Positions 7,618-15,623 of a stretch of DNA of 39,786 nt are shown here, piece by piece (the stretch's first letter is position 1; every line of letters starts with the position of its first letter). Where the stretch lies: positions 1 through 39,786 of the forward strand of contig JAFARE010000041.1 of assembly GCA_019245575.1 (NCBI GenBank). Direction: 5' to 3'. The position numbers were made by a program, and so were the translations under genes. The stretch is from Candidatus Dormiibacterota bacterium (GTDB taxonomy: Bacteria > Chloroflexota > Dormibacteria > Aeolococcales > Aeolococcaceae). Below the pieces are notes generated by a model. That model worked only from the letters and a program-made list of their open reading frames with translations. It did not search any database and was not told where the DNA came from.

Positions 7618-9192
7618 TTGCCTGACGACTCCGCCGCACCGGGGCTCGACGAGCTCACCGCGGGCCTCGCCCAGCGGCGCGAGAGGGCTCGCGCGATGGG
7701 GGGCGAGGACCGCATCGAGCACCAGCACGCGAAGCACAAGCTGACCGCGCGCGAACGGCTCGACCTCCTGTTCGACGAAGGGACATTCGTCGAGTTCGGA
7801 TTGCTCGCGCACCAGCACTCGATGACCGGCGGCCAGACGGAACCCGACCGCACGCCCGCTGACGGCGTGATCACCGGCGAGGGCCTCGTCGACGGGCGGC
7901 GCGTCTACTGCGCGGCGTACGACTTCACGGTCATGGCGGGCTCGATGGGGATGGTCGGCGAGCAGAAGGTGGCGCGCCTGCGCAAGCGCGCGCTGCTGAA
8001 CCGCCTGCCGATGGTATGGCTGCTCGACTCCGCCGGCGCCCGCATCCAGGAGGCGGCGGGCAGCACATTCGCGGGCAGCGGGGCGCTGTTCTACGAGCAG
8101 GTGCAGATGAGCGGCGTCGTGCCGCAGGTGGCGGCGATGCTCGGACCCTGCGCGGCAGGCACCGCGTACATTCCCGGCCTCGCGGACTTCGTCCCCATGG
8201 TCAAGGAGACCAGCAGCATGGCGCTGGGCGGCGCGCGCCTGGTGAAGGCCGCCACCGGCGAGGAGACCACCGACCACGACATGGGAGGCAGCCAGGTGCA
8301 CTGCTATGTGAGCGGTGTCGGCGACCTCGAGGTGGAGGACGACGCGGCGTGCATCCGCGCGGTGCGCGACTTCCTCTCCTTCCTTCCCTCAAACAATCGC
8401 GAACGCGCGCCGCGGCGCGACACGACTGATGCAGGCGACCGCCGGCTCGACGACATCGCAAAGCTCGTGCCGGCCAGCCCGCGCGCGGCGTATGACATGC
8501 GCAAGGTGGTGAGGCGGCTCGCCGACGACGGCGACGTGTTCGAGGTCAAGCCGACCTTCGCGCGCAACATCATCACCGCGCTGGTGCGCTTCGACGGCGA
8601 CAGCGCAGGCGTGGTGGCGAGCCAGCCGATGTTCAAAGGTGGAGCGCTCGACATCGACGCCGCCGACAAGGCTGCTCGCTTCGTCTGGCTCTGCGACGCG
8701 TTCAACATCCCGCTCGTGTTCCTGCAGGACGTGCCCGGATTCATCGTCGGCACCGAGGTGGAACGTCAGGGCATCATCCGCCACGGCGCCAAGATGCTGT
8801 ACGCGGTCAGCGAGGCGACGGTGCCCAAGGTCACGGTCGTGCTGCGCAAGGCGTACGGCGCCGGGTACTACGTCATGTGCGGCCGCGGCTACGAGCCGGA
8901 CACCCTGGTGGCGTGGCCCACCGCGGAGATCTCGGTGATGGGACCGGAGGGGGCCGTCGACATCATCTTCCCCAAGCAGATCGCCGCGGCCGAGGACCCG
9001 GCCGCGGCCCGCGCCCAGTACATCGGGATGGTGCGGCAGACGATCGACCCATACATCGCCGCGTCATGGGCGATGGTGGACGACATCATCGACCCGGCGG
9101 ACACGCGCCGAGTCATCATCGAGGCGCTGGCGGGAGCGCGGACCAAGCAGCAGCGACGCGCGTGGCGCAAGCACGGCGTGCCGCCGGTGTGA
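7618..9192 (+). CDS. Acyl-CoA carboxylase carboxyltransferase (beta) subunit, propionyl-CoA/methylmalonyl-CoA type
   Basis: The 524-residue protein starts at TTG 7618. It has the two crotonase-like carboxyltransferase halves: an N-terminal part with KHKLTARERLDLLFDEGTF, LDSAGARIQEAAG and MALGGARLVKAATGEE, and a C-terminal part with AGVVASQPMFKGGALDIDAADKAARFV, FLQDVPGFIVGTEVERQGI, and MGPEGAVDIIF. These are typical of PccB and methylmalonyl-CoA decarboxylase alpha subunits, and the length agrees. It transfers carboxyl groups between biotin carrier and an acyl-CoA. The following small gene encodes the biotin carrier; a biotin carboxylase subunit is not in the window. Substrate specificity is not determinable by eye. 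Confidence 0.93.
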   Translation: MPDDSAAPGLDELTAGLAQRRERARAMGGEDRIEHQHAKHKLTARERLDLLFDEGTFVEFGLLAHQHSMTGGQTEPDRTPADGVITGEGLVDGRRVYCAAYDFTVMAGSMGMVGEQKVARLRKRALLNRLPMVWLLDSAGARIQEAAGSTFAGSGALFYEQVQMSGVVPQVAAMLGPCAAGTAYIPGLADFVPMVKETSSMALGGARLVKAATGEETTDHDMGGSQVHCYVSGVGDLEVEDDAACIRAVRDFLSFLPSNNRERAPRRDTTDAGDRRLDDIAKLVPASPRAAYDMRKVVRRLADDGDVFEVKPTFARNIITALVRFDGDSAGVVASQPMFKGGALDIDAADKAARFVWLCDAFNIPLVFLQDVPGFIVGTEVERQGIIRHGAKMLYAVSEATVPKVTVVLRKAYGAGYYVMCGRGYEPDTLVAWPTAEISVMGPEGAVDIIFPKQIAAAEDPAAARAQYIGMVRQTIDPYIAASWAMVDDIIDPADTRRVIIEALAGARTKQQRRAWRKHGVPPV

Positions 9193-9214
9193 TCGGAGGA
9201 GCGAGGAGAGCGTT

Positions 9215-9427
9215 GTGGCAGAGGTCAAGGCGGAGCTGGTGGGCAATCTGTGGAAGATCGTCGTCGAGGTGGGTCAGGCGGTGCAGGAGGACGACACACT
9301 GATGATCCTCGAGTCGATGAAGATGGAGATACCCATCACCTCGCCTGTCAGCGGCACGGTGAAGGAGATCACCGTCAAGGAGGGCGACGTGGTGCAGGAG
9401 GGGCAGACGGTCGCGATCGTTGAGTGA
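9215..9427 (+). CDS. Stand-alone biotin carrier (biotinyl domain) protein
   Basis: A 70-residue biotinyl domain, GTG start 9215 preceded by GGAGGAGCGAGGAG. The biotinylation site is K36 in ESMKMEIP, with the second half TSPVSGTVKEITVKEGDVVQEGQ completing the flattened barrel. It is only the domain, without the Pro/Ala linker or N-terminal part of full AccB. It sits 22 bases after the carboxyltransferase gene and is most likely its carrier partner. Its end overlaps or abuts the start of the RDD gene. Confidence 0.95.
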   Translation: MAEVKAELVGNLWKIVVEVGQAVQEDDTLMILESMKMEIPITSPVSGTVKEITVKEGDVVQEGQTVAIVE

Positions 9428-9431
9428 CACG

Positions 9432-10175
9432 ATGCGTGTCGGCACCGCCGACAACGTCTCGCTCGGCTACACGACGGCGGGCGTGGGCAGCCGCACCGTG
9501 GCGCAGCTCATCGACAACCTCCTGGCGGGGCTGCTGATGCTCATCGCACTCGCCGGCGGCCTGGCGGTAGCGCGCGCGGCCGCGAGCGCGCAGGGCGCGG
9601 CCTGGGCGGTCGGGGCCGCGGTCGCGTTCGCGTTCCTCGTATACGTCGCCTACTTCTTCGTCGCGGAGCTGGTTTCGGGTGGGCGCACGCCGGGCAAGAG
9701 CGCGATGGGACTGCGCGTGCTCGGCGTCGACGGCGGCGCACCGGACGCGGCCGCAATCGCCGTGCGCAACCTCGTGCGCCTGGTCGATGTCACGGGCATC
9801 GGCCTCTTCATCATGTTCTTCCACCCGCAGTCGCGCCGCCTCGGCGACCTCGCCGGCGGCACAGTCGTGGTGCGCGAGCGCGCGACGCTGCGTCTCGCCT
9901 CGGTGGCGGCGCCCCCACCCATCATCGTGCGCACGCCGGATGCGGGCCCCGCGGTGGAGGGCATCGAGCGCCTCGGCGCAGCGGAGGAGAACGCGCTGCG
10001 CGCATTCCTGACCCGGCAGGGGCTCACGCAGGACACACGTGCTCGGCTCGCCGCACAGCTGGCGGCGCGCCTGTGCGACCGCATGCAGCTCCCGCCGTCC
10101 GCGCCCGAGCGCATGTGGCCGCCGGAGCTGCTGGTCGAGCGGCTGTACCTGCAGCTGGAGAACCGCCCCCGATGA
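9432..10175 (+). CDS. RDD family membrane protein with C-terminal cytoplasmic domain
   Basis: The 247-residue protein starts at ATG 9432 (an in-frame TTG at 9420 would add four residues and overlap the carrier gene). It carries the RDD domain: the early VGSRTVAQLIDNLLAGLL with R and D, later SGGRTPGKSAMGLRVLGVDG and the end FHPQSRRLGDLAGGTVVV, with three TM segments. The last 80 residues form a charged cytoplasmic region (ERLGAAEENALRAFLTRQGL, LAARLCDRMQ). The stop overlaps the start of the SpoIIM-like gene by ATGA. RDD proteins next to SpoIIM and MoxR/DUF58 genes are a recurring neighbourhood in high-GC bacteria; function is unknown, transport is often suggested. Confidence 0.88.
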   Translation: MRVGTADNVSLGYTTAGVGSRTVAQLIDNLLAGLLMLIALAGGLAVARAAASAQGAAWAVGAAVAFAFLVYVAYFFVAELVSGGRTPGKSAMGLRVLGVDGGAPDAAAIAVRNLVRLVDVTGIGLFIMFFHPQSRRLGDLAGGTVVVRERATLRLASVAAPPPIIVRTPDAGPAVEGIERLGAAEENALRAFLTRQGLTQDTRARLAAQLAARLCDRMQLPPSAPERMWPPELLVERLYLQLENRPR

Positions 10176-11164
10176 GCCTCGAGCACTTCATCGCGCAGCG
10201 GCAGGCGCGATGGACGGAGCTGGAGGCTGCGGTGCGGCGAGCCCGGCGCGGGCGGCTGCGCGGCCTCGGCGCCGACGACATGCAGCGATTCGGCGTGCTG
10301 CTCCGCCACGCTTCGAGCGATCTCGCCATCGCGCGGCGCGACCATCCGGACACCGAGGTCACCGAGTATCTCAACGCGCTGTGCGCGCGCGCGCACCCGC
10401 TGCTGTACCGCGGCGAGCCGCTGCGCATCGGCGCGCTTCCGCGCTTCTACGCGACGGGCCTGCCGCGCGCCTTTCGGGCCGCGTGGCCCTACATGCTGGC
10501 CGGCCTCGCGCTGCTCGCGCTCGGGTTCATCGCAGGGTGGCTCGCGGTGGACCTCCGCCCCGACCTGCGCGCCGCGCTCGTCCCCGCTTCACTGTTCGAT
10601 CAGATGGCGCGGGGGCACATCCAGGGCAACGTGCCCGACGCGCCCATCGCTGCGTCGTTCATCATCCAGAACAACATCAGGGTCGCGCTCATCTGCTTCG
10701 CCGGCGGCGTGCTCATCGGCGTGCCCACCGCGCTCGTGCTGCTGAGCAACGGCTGGATGCTGGGCACGGTTGCCGCCGCGGTGCACATCGGCGGCTACGA
10801 CCTGCAGTTCTGGTCGCTCATCGTGCCGCACGGCGTCATCGAGCTCAGCGACATCGTCATCGCCGGCGGCACGGGGCTGATGCTCGGCGACGCCATCCTG
10901 CGCCCCGGTTCGCTGCGCCGCGGCGACGCGCTCGCGGCCGCTGCACGGCGAGCTGTCAGCCTCGCGACCGGCGCGGCCACGCTGCTCGTCGTGGCCGGCA
11001 CGCTGGAAGCGTTCGTGTCACCCAGCGGCCTGCCCGAAGCGGCCAAGCTCGCGATCGGCGCGTGCGCCGGGGCGCTGCTGTACACGTGGCTCATCGCAAG
11101 CGGACGCGCGCCGGCGAGACGACACACGCTCGCATTCGACGGCGCGCAGAGCGCGCCCGCGTAG
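10172..11164 (+). CDS. Stage II sporulation protein M (SpoIIM) family membrane protein
   Basis: A 330-residue protein starting at ATG 10172, coupled to the RDD gene by a 4-base overlap; the open frame upstream is shadow. It begins with MSLEHFIAQRQARWTELEAA, the typical cytoplasmic helix of the non-sporulation SpoIIM group, followed by five or six TM segments: the pattern IQNNIRVALICFAGGVLIGVPT, then LIVPHGVIELSDIVIAGGTGL is diagnostic. In Bacillus SpoIIM takes part in peptidoglycan hydrolysis at engulfment; here, in a genome with no visible sporulation genes, the role is unknown and probably linked to the RDD partner. Confidence 0.9.
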   Translation: MSLEHFIAQRQARWTELEAAVRRARRGRLRGLGADDMQRFGVLLRHASSDLAIARRDHPDTEVTEYLNALCARAHPLLYRGEPLRIGALPRFYATGLPRAFRAAWPYMLAGLALLALGFIAGWLAVDLRPDLRAALVPASLFDQMARGHIQGNVPDAPIAASFIIQNNIRVALICFAGGVLIGVPTALVLLSNGWMLGTVAAAVHIGGYDLQFWSLIVPHGVIELSDIVIAGGTGLMLGDAILRPGSLRRGDALAAAARRAVSLATGAATLLVVAGTLEAFVSPSGLPEAAKLAIGACAGALLYTWLIASGRAPARRHTLAFDGAQSAPA

Positions 11165-11174
11165 ACTGGTTCGC

Positions 11175-12050
11175 GTGGAAGTCGTACGCATCACGCCGCG
11201 CGGGTACTGTCACGGCGTGGTCGAGGCGATCCGCATCGCCAAGCGAGTCGGCGCCGAGCGGGGCCGTGACGAGCCGGTGACCATGCTGGGTTACCTGGTG
11301 CACAACGAGCACGTCACGCGCGAGCTGGAGCAGAGCGGGGTCGCGCTCATCGCCGAGAGTGACCGCATGAAGGGGCTCGACCAGGTGCGCGAGGGCACGG
11401 TCATCTTCACCGCGCACGGCATCTCTCCCGCGGTCGTGGCTGCGGCGCGGGAACGAGGCTTGAATGTGGTCGACGCAACCTGCAGCGATGTCACGCGCAC
11501 GCACGACCTGGTGCGCGAGCTCGTCGGGCGGGGCGTGCACGTCATCTACATCGGCAAGCGCGGGCACCCGGAGCCGGCCGGAGTGCTCGGCATCGCGCCC
11601 GAGCACACAACGCTCGTGGAAACGATCGAGGAAGCAGCGGAGCTCGAGGTTCCCGAGGGCACGAGGCTCGGGGTCACGTGCCAGACGACGCTGAGCATGT
11701 GGGACACACAGGCGATCATCGACCGCCTGGTGCAGCGCTTCCCCCACATCGAGGTGCACAACGAGATCTGCCTGGCCACGCAGGAGCGGCAGGAAGCCGC
11801 AGTGCTGGCGGCGAAGGACGTGGACTGCGTCGTCGTGGTCGGCAGCCGGCGCAGCAGCAACAGCCAGCGGCTGGTGCAGGTGGTGCAGGAGAAGGGCGAG
11901 AAGCCTGCGCATCTCGTCGACACCGCGGATGACATCGATCCGGCATGGTTCCGCGGCATGCGGCGCATCGGGGTGACGTCCGGCGCGTCGACTCCCACGC
12001 AGCTGACTCGCCAGGTCATCGCCGCCATCGAGGCGCTGCCGGACAGCTGA
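11175..12050 (+). CDS. ispH: 4-hydroxy-3-methylbut-2-enyl diphosphate reductase
   Basis: The 291-residue enzyme makes IPP and DMAPP from HMBPP in the last step of the MEP isoprenoid pathway. The three cluster-ligating cysteines are in place: C12 (RGYCHGV), C103 (ATCSDVTRTH) and C199 (NEICLATQERQ). The substrate-binding histidines are in LVHNEHV and TAHGISP, and the C-terminal SSNSQRLVQV and GVTSGASTP blocks are present. The GTG at 11175 gives the normal family N-terminus. A TAGACT box at 11162-11167 ends only 7 bases before the start codon, so a leaderless transcript is possible besides read-through from the SpoIIM gene. Confidence 0.97.
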   Translation: MEVVRITPRGYCHGVVEAIRIAKRVGAERGRDEPVTMLGYLVHNEHVTRELEQSGVALIAESDRMKGLDQVREGTVIFTAHGISPAVVAAARERGLNVVDATCSDVTRTHDLVRELVGRGVHVIYIGKRGHPEPAGVLGIAPEHTTLVETIEEAAELEVPEGTRLGVTCQTTLSMWDTQAIIDRLVQRFPHIEVHNEICLATQERQEAAVLAAKDVDCVVVVGSRRSSNSQRLVQVVQEKGEKPAHLVDTADDIDPAWFRGMRRIGVTSGASTPTQLTRQVIAAIEALPDS

Positions 12051-12051
12051 G

Positions 12052-12654
12052 ATGGCCCAGGACGCACCCCCGCAACCGCCGCCACACGGCGGTCCGTTCG
12101 CGCCGCCGCCGCCGCATTCGCCGCCCGCATATCCCTACGCCGGCTACGGCTATGCGATGCCCCCGCCCGGACCGGCGCCAGGGCTGCAGTACGCGGGTTT
12201 CTGGATTCGCTTCCTCGCGTACCTGATCGACTCCATCGTGCTGTGGGTGCCGCTGGGCATCATCTTCGCCATCGCGATCTCACCGACTCTGCCGGCCATC
12301 AACTGCACGGCCGTCAACACGACCGGGTTTCAGAGCGTGACCTGCAGCGGGATCGGGCCCGTATTCGGCGCCTTCGGACTCTTCTGGATCGTCGGCCTGG
12401 TCGTCCCCGCCGTGTACGACGTCGTGCTCTGGAGCTGGCTGGGCCAGACGGTCGGACAGAAGGCGCTCGGCCTGCACGTGGTCGACGCCAACACGGGCAC
12501 TCGCATCTCGGTGGGGCGCGCGATCGCGCGCTACATCGGCGTCCTGGTGAGCAGCTGGGTGCTGCTCATCGGCTTGATCTGGGCCGCGTTCGATCCTCGC
12601 AAGCAGGGCTGGCACGACAAGATCGCGTCCACGTTCGTGGTGCGGCCGCTCTGA
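12052..12654 (+). CDS. RDD family membrane protein with Pro/Tyr-rich N-terminal tail
   Basis: A 200-residue protein whose ATG is one base after the ispH stop. Residues 1-50 are a Pro/Tyr-rich tail (PQPPPHGGPFAPPPPHSPP). The RDD domain follows: YAGFWIRFLAYLIDSIVLWVP, TVGQKALGLHVVDANTG, AFDPRKQGWHDKIASTFVV, with three TM segments. The loop between TM1 and TM2 has two Cys (INCTAVN, VTCSG) and may form an external disulfide. Tight coupling to ispH suggests cotranscription, but no functional link is known. Confidence 0.9.
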   Translation: MAQDAPPQPPPHGGPFAPPPPHSPPAYPYAGYGYAMPPPGPAPGLQYAGFWIRFLAYLIDSIVLWVPLGIIFAIAISPTLPAINCTAVNTTGFQSVTCSGIGPVFGAFGLFWIVGLVVPAVYDVVLWSWLGQTVGQKALGLHVVDANTGTRISVGRAIARYIGVLVSSWVLLIGLIWAAFDPRKQGWHDKIASTFVVRPL

Positions 12655-12747
12655 CATCCGGCGGCGGCCCGCTGGCGCGCCCCCTCGCCGCGACGTAGAC
12701 TGCCGCCGAACCGCGTTGCGCAGCGCGGTCGAGTGGAGAGAGACACA

Positions 12748-13374
12748 GTGGCCAGCAACCCGCCGCCGCCGAGCCAGCCACCGCAGCCGCCGACGGCCCC
12801 GCCGTCAGCGCCGCCGACCGGTTACCCCGCCGCGGGCTACCCCCCGGCCTACGGGCAGTCGTACCCGCAGACGTATGCGGCCCAGCCGTACACGCCCACG
12901 CCGCACATGCCCATCAAGCGCAACTTCATGCTCATCCTGGCGCAGACGCTGGCGATCATCCAGGGGGCACTCGGAGTTCTGCTCGGCCTCGGGTTTATCT
13001 TCCTCGGCATCGCCGCGGGCGGCGTCATCTCCAGCATCAACCTGCACAACGTGAACGGCTTCAACCTTGCGGGCGCAGCGACCGGCGTCCTGATAGGCGT
13101 CGGCGTGGTCGCGCTGATCATCTCGATCCTGGTGATCATCGCCGCGGTGCGCACCGGTCACCCCTCACAGGTGGCGCGCTGGCTGCTGGCGGCGTTCGAG
13201 GTGCTGGGCTTCATCGGCTCGCTGCAGGCGCTTCTGGCGCGTACCAGCGTGGGAAGCAACAGCAACGGCGTCATCTACACGGTGGTCATCCTGGTCATCG
13301 AAGGATTGATCATCTACGGGCTGGTCATCGACCCGGCCACCTACCGCGCGTTCGCGCGGAAGAACATCCACTGA
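12748..13374 (+). CDS. Membrane protein with Pro-rich N-terminus and four TM segments
   Basis: GTG 12748 is preferred because GAGAGAGA lies 5-12 bases upstream; an in-frame GTG at 12733 is possible. The 208-residue product has a Pro/Tyr-rich first 60 residues (SQPPQPPTAPPSAPPTG, YPAAGYPPAYG), then TM segments ILAQTLAIIQGALGVLLGLG, GVLIGVGVVALIISILVII, WLLAAFEVLGFIGSLQALL and VIYTVVILVIEGLIIYGLVI. No enzyme motif is seen. A TAGACT box at 12696-12701 may start a separate transcript. The stop is 7 bases from the stop of the convergent DUF58 gene, with no clear terminator between. Confidence 0.8.
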   Translation: MASNPPPPSQPPQPPTAPPSAPPTGYPAAGYPPAYGQSYPQTYAAQPYTPTPHMPIKRNFMLILAQTLAIIQGALGVLLGLGFIFLGIAAGGVISSINLHNVNGFNLAGAATGVLIGVGVVALIISILVIIAAVRTGHPSQVARWLLAAFEVLGFIGSLQALLARTSVGSNSNGVIYTVVILVIEGLIIYGLVIDPATYRAFARKNIH

Positions 13375-13381
13375 GCCGCAC

Positions 13382-14662
13382 TCAGATCCGGGACCGGCGC
13401 TTCAGCTCCAGGTAGCGGTTGACGAGCCGCGGCGACAGCGTGCGCGCATCGGCGTCGATCGTCTCCACCCCGCTGCGCCGCAGCAGCTGCAGCGCATCCT
13501 CGCGGTCGGCGATGAGACCTGCGGCCACAGCGCGCGCATACGCGTCGGCACCGCGGCGTGGCGCGCGGCGCGCTGCGTCCACCACGGCGGGATCGCGCAC
13601 CGTGACAACAAGGGGCAGATGCCTGCGGCGCAGCCGGGCGCACTGCCGGATCAGCGCCCCCGCCTGGTCCGTGTCCATCAGGTCGGTGAAGATCACCGCC
13701 AGGGAGCGCCGTGTCTGCCAGCGGCTGAGGTGCGTGAGCGCCGCGTCGTAGTCTGACTCCGCCTCCTCGGGTCGCAGCGCGCGCACGGATTCGAGGAAGC
13801 GCTGCAGCTGCACCGCCCCCGACCGGGGTGGCAGCGTGCCGGACACGCGGTCGCTGAAGGACATCAACCCGGCGCGGTCACCACTCCGCAGCGCGACATG
13901 AGCGAGCAGCAGTGCTGCGTTGACAGCGTGGTCGAGCTTGGCCAGCTCGCCCGCGCCGACGCCCATGAGCCGCCCGTGGTCGAGGCACAGCAGCACCGGC
14001 TGCGCGCGCTCGGGCATGAGCTCGGTGGCCATGAGCCGTCCGGTCCGCGCAGTCGCCTTCCAGTTGATCGAGCGCAGCGGGTCGTCCGGGACGGCTTCGC
14101 GCACGCGCTCGAACTCGGTGCCTTCGGTGCGCAGCCGAAGCGTGCGCACACCCAGCTCGGCCAGCTGACCGCGCCGCGCCAGCGCTTCGTAGACGCGAAC
14201 AGCGCCGATGTCGGCTTCGACGGGCACGGCCTTCGCCTCGCCGAGCGCGCGCTGCCGCCAGCCCAACCGCCATGGCCCCTCGGCACGCACGACCGTCCGG
14301 CCCAGCTCCACCTGGCCGCGGCGGTGCGGCGTGACGCTGTACTCGCGCTCGCCTGGGAGCCGCATGCGCCACACGGGCTGTGTGTCCGCCGCCGCGCATT
14401 CGTCCCTCACCCGTGCGCGGACGGGCCGGCGCGCGTGCACGCGCACCAGGATGCGATTCGCGCGCCCCACCGACAGCATCTGCTCGTGGTCGCGGACCAC
14501 TGCGAGCTCGCGCACACCGGGCGCGCGCGCACTGTCGACGGCGATCAGCAGAACCGCGATGGCGAACAGTCCTAGTCCGATGCCCAGCAGCGCAGGCGAC
14601 GCCGCACCCGCAGCGGCGAGTCCCAGACATGCGAGCAGGATCGCGGCGCCACGCCAGGTCAT
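13382..14662 (-). CDS. DUF58 (VWA-like) protein
   Basis: The 426-residue protein has two N-terminal TM segments (GAAILLACLGLAAAGAASPA, LGIGLGLFAIAVLLIAVDS), then a beta-rich part and the DUF58 core VREAVPDDPLRSINWKATARTGRLMATEL, a family signature. The VWA-like part reads PVLLCLDHGRLMG, so the metal-site DxSxS is reduced to the D-x-G-R-x-M form common in DUF58. DUF58 proteins occur with MoxR ATPases, which are thought to act as chaperones for VWA-bearing partners. It is the last gene of the five-gene operon, 10 bases after moxR. Confidence 0.93.
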   Translation of the reverse strand: MTWRGAAILLACLGLAAAGAASPALLGIGLGLFAIAVLLIAVDSARAPGVRELAVVRDHEQMLSVGRANRILVRVHARRPVRARVRDECAAADTQPVWRMRLPGEREYSVTPHRRGQVELGRTVVRAEGPWRLGWRQRALGEAKAVPVEADIGAVRVYEALARRGQLAELGVRTLRLRTEGTEFERVREAVPDDPLRSINWKATARTGRLMATELMPERAQPVLLCLDHGRLMGVGAGELAKLDHAVNAALLLAHVALRSGDRAGLMSFSDRVSGTLPPRSGAVQLQRFLESVRALRPEEAESDYDAALTHLSRWQTRRSLAVIFTDLMDTDQAGALIRQCARLRRRHLPLVVTVRDPAVVDAARRAPRRGADAYARAVAAGLIADREDALQLLRRSGVETIDADARTLSPRLVNRYLELKRRSRI

Positions 14663-14672
14663 GCGCCGTTGT

Positions 14673-15623
14673 TCACCGTGGCACGGGCACGCGGCCCAGC
14701 GCGCGCTGCACCGCCGCGACCTCGCTCACCCCCTGGATCTCCGCCTCGGGCCGTCGCACCATGCGATGCCGCAGCGCGGGCACGCAGATCTCCTTCACGT
14801 CGTCGGGCACCGCGTAGTCGCGCCCCTGGATTGCGGCCATCACCTTCGCGCCCAGCAGGAGCGCGATCGACCCGCGCGGCCCCGCACCCAGGCTGAGGTC
14901 GGGGCTTACGCGCGTTGCGCTGACAATGGCCGCGATGTACCCCAGCACCTCATCACCCACGCGCACGCCGCCGGCCTCCGCGCGCACGTCCTCCAGCGCA
15001 CGCGCGTCGACGACCGGCGTGATGCCGGCACGCGCAAGGTCGTGCGGATCGAAGCCGATGTCGAAGCGGCGCAGCATCGCCACCTCGGTGGCGCTGCCGG
15101 GCACGGGCACCTCGATCTTGAAGAGGAAGCGGTCAAGCTGCGCCTCGGGCAGCGGATACGTGCCCTCGTACTCCACCGGGTTCTGCGTGGCCACGACGAA
15201 GAACCGGTCGCCCAGCGGCATGCGCTCGCCGTCCGACGTGACCTGGCGCTCCTCCATCGCCTCGAGCAGTGCGGCCTGCGTCTTCGCCGGCGCGCGGTTG
15301 ATCTCGTCGGCCAGCAGCGTGTCCGTGAAAATCGGGCCGCGGCGAAACTCGAACGTGCCCCGGTCGGCGCGGTACACATTGGTGCCCACGATGTCGGACG
15401 GAAGCAGGTCGGGCGTGAACTGCACGCGCGTGAACCGCGCGTCGAGCGTCGCCGCCATGGCGCGGGCCATGAGCGTCTTCGCGGTGCCCGGGACACCCTC
15501 GAGCAGCACGTGGCCGCCCGCAAGCACGGCGATGAAGAGCCCGTCGATCACCTGCTCCTGACCGACGATGGCGCGGCCGACCATGTCATGGACGGCGGAG
15601 CGAAGCTCGGCGGTGCGAGTCAC
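14673..15623 (-). CDS. MoxR-family AAA+ ATPase
   Basis: A 316-residue AAA+ ATPase, GTG start 15623 overlapping the DUF4350 stop by GTGA. Walker A is GVPGTAKT, Walker B LLADEINRAPAKTQAALLEAMEE, sensor 1 VVATQNPVEYEGTYPLPEAQLDRF and the arginine-finger region matches MoxR. The C-terminal lid (LGAGPRGSIALLLGAKVMAA, GRDYAVPDDVKEICVPALRHRM) is typical of the APE2220/RavA-like MoxR groups. It probably remodels or activates the DUF58 partner using ATP in the cytoplasm, which is inference from the family. Confidence 0.96.
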   Translation of the reverse strand: MTRTAELRSAVHDMVGRAIVGQEQVIDGLFIAVLAGGHVLLEGVPGTAKTLMARAMAATLDARFTRVQFTPDLLPSDIVGTNVYRADRGTFEFRRGPIFTDTLLADEINRAPAKTQAALLEAMEERQVTSDGERMPLGDRFFVVATQNPVEYEGTYPLPEAQLDRFLFKIEVPVPGSATEVAMLRRFDIGFDPHDLARAGITPVVDARALEDVRAEAGGVRVGDEVLGYIAAIVSATRVSPDLSLGAGPRGSIALLLGAKVMAAIQGRDYAVPDDVKEICVPALRHRMVRRPEAEIQGVSEVAAVQRALGRVPVPR

